Shown: positions 57,598 to 64,000 of the stretch, piece by piece
Layout of the letters: every line of letters begins with the position of its first letter
Position numbering within the stretch: position 1 is the stretch's first letter
Source: Rheum nobile
Lineage: Eukaryota > Streptophyta > Magnoliopsida > Caryophyllales > Polygonaceae
Assembly: GCA_027886185.1 (NCBI GenBank)
Contig: WOAB01000124.1
Coordinates: forward strand, 2,294,001-2,358,000
Direction: 5' to 3'
DNA length: 64,000 nucleotides
Program-made: the position numbers and the translations under genes
Notes under the pieces: generated by a model
What the model saw: only the letters and a program-made list of their open reading frames with translations
Database searches by the model: none
Told to the model about the DNA's origin: nothing

Positions 57598-59587
57598 TAA
57601 GTATTAATCAATAATTATATTACCGTTACGTAAGCAGAAGCTGGAAAAGCAAGTGAGATCTTCTGACAGCAAACAGCATCTTGGTTACAGTAGAAAGCTT
57701 TCACCCAAATAACAGACAAAAGGAATCCGATCGGATTTTAAAATTATATATTTAGCCGTTGGGTGGAATGCTCTGCAACTACAACAATGGCGGATCTTTC
57801 ACTGTTCTCTAATTATAATGGAATAATAATGATCAAGGAAGTACAATTATTGACTCATAATTAAGTTCCAATTGGAGGGCAGAAATCTGAAGGATCCCCA
57901 TGAGAATCTACGCATCTGATCGATAAGTAGCGGAAATATAAAAAATAATAAATAAAAAGAGATGGAACAAACTGCCTGGAGATAGCTAGCTAGGCTATGA
58001 TTGTAATTAGGCTAGTAGATGTTTGTTAATTAAACGGCCAAGTTTTGTCAATCAGCATGTGTGAAACATGTGATTCTTATACTAAAACAGGGTAAATTAG
58101 CATGTGAGGGCGATTTACAGCGTGTACGTTTCAATGTTTATTGGGTAATTAACCGATCGGAAGTGCATGACGGTTTCACAAAAAAAAAAAGAGTTAACAT
58201 GACCAATTGGTTTTTATTATATAGTTTGGTTAAACCAAAAGACATTTCGGTCTAAAAATGTTTAATAGTTGGGTACATTTTTAGTGTTTGTATTTAGAAA
58301 AAAAAAACATAGTTTAGTGTACTTCAACCGAATGTACGTATTGATCAAAAAAGTTTAATAATTGGGTAATACGTAGTTTCTTAATTATTTGCAAAATAAA
58401 GTAGTGGATACGAGAGAGGGAGATATTGCCAGTTCGGTTTGTCCCCATGATGGATAAATAAATTATTTTTAATGGAAAAGGAAAATTATGAGGATGAAAT
58501 TTAACAGCATAGCTACAAAATAACAAATTTTCAAACTAAGAGGTATTATGTCATTACAATTTTACAATGAAAAAGGTCAGCTCAACTCGATTTGTAGTTT
58601 TGAGAAACATAGTAGAAAATTATTTATCTAATTATTTTTTAACTGACAAGTATGATACCATGTGATCATGAGGTTACGAGTTTGAATTTTCATTCTCGTT
58701 ATAATGGTTTAATTGTCTCCTATAAATCAAAAAAATTATAATATATTTCCTACATAATCTTATTGCATCAAATAGACAAATTAAATATAATTTTCCCAAC
58801 CAAATACTTGATACTAAATTATACATGATATACTCACTTTTTAAAAAACCCTTCTCTAGTTCTCGACTTAGAAACAGTTGCATGTGTATCTATGCAGTAT
58901 TTGTCATTGTCTAGAACTAACCAAGAAATATGTCATCAGATACGTATTGTACAAGAACACATTAAGCAAGAACTATGACATCAGATACGTATAATCATGT
59001 AATTAATACAAGGACACAAACAAATGTTGTCTACATAACCCTTTTTTTTCTTAAAAAAGAGTGGTAATAGAGAGTCGGGTAGATCCGATAGACAAATATT
59101 AAAGCTCAAACTTGAAGCCTCCGATGAAGAGTGTAAGTTAATTGACACAGACTTACATGACAATATATCGACCCTAAAATAAAAGTTCGTTAAAATTTTG
59201 AGAATTGATCTACATTAATCAATCCCTAGTATGCAACATATATGTGAGAGAAAAATCAATTGAAGATCGAATGATAATTCTAGACGCAAATAATTGCCAC
59301 CCTGTTTCTTCTAAGCTAGATTTGCGTACAGATCAAATGCTATATTAATTTCCTGAGTATATATAAAAGTAGTACTTAATTTATTGAGATAGAATCAACG
59401 TGGAAATCCCCGTATAGAGACACGATCAAACCACATAGTTTTTCCAAGATCTTGAATAATATTCCTCTCATATTAGATCGATGTTATGTACGTTGCCTCC
59501 CTGCTAAACAACCGTTGAGATTCGTTGCAACTTGACAAATGCATAAAGATCGATCATTGTTGAAGTTCTAAATTGTAATAGTATATG

Positions 59588-59755
59588 AGTTTTTCTATTC
59601 TATGTCCTTACATAGGTTAAGAATCTTATTTTAAAAAATTATAATTAAGTGTTATTATTTTAGAAATTTTAATTTTGTTTAGATGGATTTAAACATTTTA
59701 TTTTTTAAAAATAATTTTTAAAATTAAAAAAATTAAAAACATATAATAGAAAAAC
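59588..59755. mobile_element. Tentative MITE, copy E
   Basis: Ends AGTTTTTCTATTCTATGTCC and ...CATATAATAGAAAAACT are inverted over about 15 bases and resemble the other Mutator-like MITEs. No convincing TSD. Confidence 0.4.
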
Positions 59756-59954
59756 TGTTAATATATTACCAGAAAAAAAACGGATTTAGGGTAGGCTTAA
59801 CAAATACTACGTCTATTGATTTCGATTAGACCGGTGTTTGTAAATGGACATAATTGCGTCGCATAATTTGTATATATGTTAGATTTTCAGTTTTTCAATT
59901 AACCAAAAATTGCACCAAATTCATACTTAAAAAAGGTATAGCTATTCTTTCATA

Positions 59955-59982
59955 CTAGAAATCGAAGCACGTGCTTCGCACG
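59955..59982 (-). other. Helitron-like 3' terminus
   Basis: On the minus strand a CGTGC-GAA-GCACG hairpin is followed 11 bases later by CTAG and then T. This is the hairpin-spacer-CTRR|T arrangement of Helitron 3' ends. The element would extend to the right; its 5' TC end could not be located. Confidence 0.4.
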
Positions 59983-61560
59983 GGCCTTTTGTGTATATGT
60001 AGTGTCACGGTTTAAATTTGAGTTTCTAATATATGAATTGTTATTTCATATTTTAACTTAGACGATATATTGTTTGATATGGATTTAATGTAATATCTAA
60101 GTCTTGACAAAAGAAATGTAATATTTAAGTATTTTAGGTATAAAATGCTATGATTGTACGAAGTATAATTTTATTTTATTTTTGGTCAGAAGTTTAATCT
60201 AAATAATTGGTGATTAAAATGCTATGATATATATCATTTTATTTAATAAATATTAGGCATTACTTCATATTCTTATTAAATACGGAGTAATATAAATAAT
60301 TGGTGACTTTGCATATTCTTAAATCTTATTACATTTTATATAAAAGTACATTAGTTATTTTATCGGTAAATGCTTATTCTTCTTAGCGAAATTATAATTC
60401 ATAACTTCTTCCTTGTACATTTCATATGTGAGAGTGAGTACATGTCTATTATTTCGGCTTCCATCCTTGATTAATTCCTCTAGACCAACACAAGTGATGC
60501 CAACTTTAGTATATACGAGTTCATCAGCATAATAGCTCGAAAATATTGAAAATATAACATGTAATTTCACTCGGGCAATGCAGCACAACGAAGTCGAAAA
60601 AATAGGCAGAAATTAGAAGAAGCTACTACCTCATCTCCGACGCTACGGGCAAAATGTTCAGAGACAACACGTCACTCCTTCCGTGCCGTTGACGCCTGGG
60701 AAGACGGCGCTTCGCTGGAGCCTTTGAATTCGCTCCCTCCTTGGCATCTCCAGAGCTAAAGCATCACAAAACTATGCACAACAAAAACCCTAGAAATTTC
60801 GTATGAGGAGTGGAAGAGATTGCAAATACCTGATTTGATTTGGAGGATGAGAACGAAAGAGGGGAGTGGAAGAAATGGAGCGCTGGCCAAGTGCCCTAAT
60901 CGTCGATTTGGAGTTGGAAGAAATGGAGCGCTGGCCAACCTCTTCAACGTCCGACTTGTGTAGTTCAAAGGGTGTGCTGTAATTATCATTATTACAGGCT
61001 GTTAAACATTCCAACTGTACAAAGGGTGTGCTGAAATTATCATTATTGTTGCACGTATAGGCCTATTGAAATTCTTCAAAAAATGTAATTGATAGAATGT
61101 TGATAAGCTGGGTCCAAATTGGTAATTCGACTGGCCCATATCAACTAGGCTCAAAATATAACTAATAGAGTATTTAAAAGTTAGCATTCATTCAGGTAAC
61201 TTTCAAATATATATTAATTTTTCCTAACTAAACTTTTTTCTTTTGTAACAAACTTGACACTGAATTTTGTTGTCGACGACATGTAGCGTCACACTCCAAA
61301 CATGCTTGTGCATTCATTCTTTCTTCATCCAATATCACTACACACGGCTTTGAATTGACGAAAGTGTCAATTTGTGAAGGCGAAAGGTTGGAATTAGGTC
61401 GTTTCTTACGCGCAAAGTCTCGCCCCATTTCCTACGTTATTCTTTTTCTTCTTCTTCTTCATCCAACAACCGAGGAGAATTTCATCAATTTAAGTTATCA
61501 ATCAGGTTTCTGGTTCTGTGAGTTTCTTGCTTTTGCTGAGAGAGTTGAGATTGAAAGAGA

Positions 61561-62998
61561 ATGTTAAGGGCGTGTTCTCGATGTCTGGGGAGACCGGTGA
61601 AGGATCGATTGATGTGGAACATGGATTTGAAGGCTCACGCTTCCGGCGAATTCTCCATGGCAGTAGTTCAAGCTAATTCCTGCCTCGAAGATCAAACGCA
61701 GGTCTTCACTTCCCCTTCTGCTACCCTCGTCGGCGTCTACGACGGCCATGGCGGCCCCGAAGCCTCTCGCTTCGCCAACTACAATCTCCTTCCTCTTTTG
61801 CACAGTATGTCGATCGTCTTTCCCTAATTTCCCCCCTTTTTCGCTTCTGATTTCATCAGCTAGGGTTTAGGGTTTATGACTTCTGTTCGTGATTACAATT
61901 TGACATTGCTCTGTGTATGAAATCAAACGTATGTGCAAATATGGAACCGAGTTTCCGCTTATAAGCAGCTAGCTAAGTATTCAATGTGTAATTGCAGGAA
62001 TTGCATCTGAGCAAGGGGGTGTTTCAACTGATGTGATAAAGAAGGCGTTCAGTACAACAGAGGAGGAATTCTTGCACTTAGTAAACAGAACGATGCCGTT
62101 TCAGCCACAAATCGCGTCTGTAGGTTCGTGTTGCCTTGTTGGCGCAATCACGAATGATGTGTTGTATGTCGCTAATCTTGGGGATTCAAGAGCGGTTTTG
62201 GGACGTTTGGCAACCGATACAAGGGAGGAGTTTGTGGTGGCGGAGAGGTTGTCAACTGATCATAATGTCTCAGTTGAAGAGGTTAGGAAGGAAGTTGAGG
62301 CTCTTCATCCTGATGATTCTCATATCGTTGTGTACAATGGGGGTTGGAGAATCAAAGGCATTATTCAGGTAACAGCAATGACCATAATTTTTCGATCTCT
62401 TATATTGTCTGAAACATAAATAGTAGTTTCTGAACATGCTTGTTTTGTAATCACTTGTGCAATTCAGGTGTCAAGATCGATCGGTGACGTCTATCTAAAG
62501 AAACCCTCCATCTTTCACCATGGTGTTCCTCTCAGACGGCCAGTAATTACAGCAGAACCATCAATACTCAAAAGAAAGATTAAACCACAAGACTTGTTTC
62601 TCATCTTTGCAACTGATGGTTTGTGGGAGCAGTTGAGTGATCAAACTGCTGTCGAGATTGTTTCAAAGAACCCCAGAGCTGTAAATTCCCTATATTTTGA
62701 ATCTTCTTCTTCTTTTTCCATCATTTATTGATCCCAATAAAATTGTTACCTATGATCTGTGCAGGGCATTGCTAAGAGGCTTGTAAGAGCTGCTGTTCAG
62801 GAGGCTGGAAAGAAGAAGGAGATGAGCTACTCTGACATTAAGAAGACAGAGAAGGGAACAAGAAGACGGATCCATGACGATATCACCGTGGTTGTTATCT
62901 TTCTTGATCATCAGAAGAGCAATGGTGAGTTTGAGCTTAACACTGGATCCACCACAGCTCCTGTTGACATCTTTACCCTCGGTGTGCACAATACGTAG
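61561..62998 (+). CDS. Protein phosphatase 2C, clade D type (4 exons)
   Basis: Exons 61561-61804, 61998-62368, 62468-62680, 62765-62998; all introns GT/AG; 353 aa. Mn/Mg-dependent Ser/Thr phosphatase. Motifs: DLKAHASGEFSMAVVQAN with LEDQ; VGVYDGHGGPEASRF (metal-binding Asp and Gly); SVGSCCLVGAI; LYVANLGDSRAVLGR; LSTDHN; VSRSIGDVYLKKP; FATDGLWEQLS (metal Asp); RRIHDDITVVVIFLD (C-terminal metal Asp). This combination is characteristic of plant PP2C clade D; members of that group are the SAUR-inhibited phosphatases acting on plasma-membrane H+-ATPase, though not every member is shown to do so. The segment after YLKKP is about 8 residues shorter than I expect in relatives. The ATG is followed directly by the usual MLRACSRC-like N-terminus. 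The gene looks intact. Confidence 0.93.
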
Positions 62999-63740
62999 GA
63001 GAAGTACTAATTCTACAAAAGTGTTTTGATGAATCAGTATTCTCCTGTAGATGGAAGATCAAAGAGACTAGGGACTGTTGTAACTGATGTTAACTTCAAT
63101 TGATTACAGAAAAATGCAACAACAGTAGGATAGAAAAAGGGGAAGATGCAAAAAATTAGGAGGTGAAGATGTAGATTGTTATGGTTTGCACCTTTCGATA
63201 TAGGCAACCATATGTTATAAATTAAACCGACCATTGTACTTAGATTTTCCATACGGTTCAATTTAGACTTGCTAGCTACAATACTTGAACTGATGACTTT
63301 ATTAATTGAAACTGATTAATTGTTACTTGGACTGATGAATTCCAAGCTAGTATGATTTGGTCTTGTAAAGAGATTACAAATGTGCACAGTAGTAAAAATA
63401 CAAAACCGAACAAAATAACTCGAGTTAAAAAAAATAAATAATCACAAATTATAAATGTGACAATAATACATGTAAATAAAAATTAGGCTGCCACAGTTTT
63501 GGGGGAGGACCTAATTATAAGTTAGGTGCCTATTACCATTTACTACATCAAAATCGAACCTTCGTCCTTGAGATCTTTTCAACATCACTAAGCACTGCAA
63601 GAATGCCAGCTTTCCATATGATAACATAAGAATGACTTGACAGGATTCATAAAACCTAACCATAATCACATACATAGAAGTTGGACAATGCATTTGAAAG
63701 ATCAAACACCTGTCAAAATACATCAATGATACCGAATCAC
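62999..63740. other. Convergent 3' intergenic region (PP2C / BUB3-like)
   Basis: 742 bp between two convergent stop codons, holding both 3' UTRs. AT-rich; no other feature. Confidence 0.6.
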
Positions 63741-64000
63741 TCAGGCGGCCGGATTAGGATACGCCTTTGGCTTTGGCTTCACTTCAACTTCATTGACGCT
63801 TCGTACAAATATAGTGTCTGGTTCGTGACTGCATTCAGAACATAAGCAGCTTCTGAGTGAATAAGAACAAGGGAAGATGAAAGGGATAAGAGTGTTGGAA
63901 TAAACAGAAAACTTACGGCACATTCCCCTCTTCAAAGGTGTAACTGGAAGCCACAGCCAATAGACGCCCATCCCGGCTAAAGGATAATGCAGCAACACTT
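63741..64000 (-). CDS. BUB3-like WD40 protein, last two exons (partial)
   Basis: Exon pieces 63917-64000 (continues beyond the window) and 63741-63828, joined by a GT/AG intron. Translation: SVAALSFSRDGRLLAVASSYTFEEGNVP|HEPDTIFVRSVNEV then EVKPKPKAYPNPAA and TGA at 63741. ALSFS..G..LAVASSYTFEEG followed by P-HEPD-IFVR and EVKPKP is the C-terminal end of the BUB3 family of spindle-checkpoint WD40 proteins, which bind BUB1/MAD3-type partners at kinetochores. Only the final WD blade and tail are visible, so the paralogue cannot be decided. The gene is convergent with the PP2C gene. Confidence 0.78.
   Translation of the reverse strand, partial: VLLHYPLAGMGVYWLWLPVTPLKRGMCRKFSVYSNTLIPFIFPCSYSLRSCLCSECSHEPDTIFVRSVNEVEVKPKPKAYPNPAA

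Larger units (their letters stand above)
57601..61560. other. Gene-poor region upstream of PP2C
   Basis: About 4 kb, AT-rich, with no ORF that I recognise. Structured items: a tentative MITE at 59588-59755, a Helitron-like 3' end at 59955-59982, a 47-bp-spaced duplication (TTGGAAGAAATGGAGCGCTG-type, about 60865 and 60912) and a pair of AAGGGTGTGCTG repeats (60968 and 61021). A CT-rich run (TTCTTCTTCTTCTTC, about 61448) just before 61561 is probably PP2C 5' UTR. Confidence 0.5.

Noticed and set aside
60355..60588. 77-codon minus-strand ORF
   Set aside because: No recognised motif, AT-rich context, no splice or promoter support.
61355..61567. Upstream open frame overlapping the PP2C start
   Set aside because: Lies in the probable 5' leader and ends six bases past the PP2C ATG; no motif. 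Could be a leader uORF but unsupported.

Overview
This is nuclear DNA from a flowering plant, most likely a eudicot. The host genes are intron-containing plant families (NPH3/BTB, clade-D PP2C, BUB3, small heat shock protein, LRR receptor-like protein), and the rest is AT-rich and filled with plant LTR retrotransposons and MITEs. I cannot name the species. No tRNA, rRNA, CRISPR array or bacterial-type operon was seen.

Layout, left to right. (1) 1-3016: 5' part of a minus-strand Ty1/copia element running off the left edge. (2) 3017-3958: a small heat shock protein gene with heat-shock-element-like promoter sites, confined to a 0.94 kb island. (3) 3964-11310: a decayed, internally deleted plus-strand copia element (TSD GGATT). 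(4) 12040-31275: an old minus-strand Sirevirus-like copia (TSD ATTAG) whose gag gene was hit three times: by a Ty3/gypsy CRM-like element (16875-24437, TSD GGTTG), a solo LTR (25138-26259, TSD TGACC) and an unidentified LTR-like block (26451-29745, TSD TTTTC). In each case removing the insert and one TSD copy restores the gag reading frame. (5) 31503-32451: a hAT-like non-autonomous DNA transposon. (6) 32966-44628: an LRR receptor-like protein gene, interrupted after its 30th codon by a young, nearly intact 10 kb Sirevirus-like element (33055-43051, TSD TCCTC) that carries a third ORF. (7) 45318-50125: an NPH3/RPT2-family gene on the minus strand (4 exons) with a tandem duplication of its last coding segment, a MITE in intron 3 and a TRIM-like element in intron 2. 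(8) 51238-53326: a Mutator-like element with long TIRs and a transposase C-terminal remnant. (9) 53851-56502: a foldback element with an 8-bp TSD, palindromic subterminal repeats and a central AT-rich minisatellite. (10) 56511-61560: gene-poor sequence with small transposons. (11) 61561-62998: an intact 4-exon PP2C gene. (12) 63741-64000: the last two exons of a BUB3-like gene, convergent with the PP2C gene.

The host genes look functionally unrelated. The main story is transposon history. LTR-pair differences counted by eye suggest the order: Sirevirus C (about 7%) oldest, then copia-2 (about 3%), then the gypsy element (about 1.5%) and Sirevirus D (about 1.3%). The observations I rate highest are the foldback element with its eight palindromic 20-mers, the roughly ten-fold excess of AGTTCC/GGAACT in the Sirevirus-type elements, the third ORF of Sirevirus D with an in-frame TGA, and the duplicated NPH3 C-terminus that keeps the 14-3-3-type tail.
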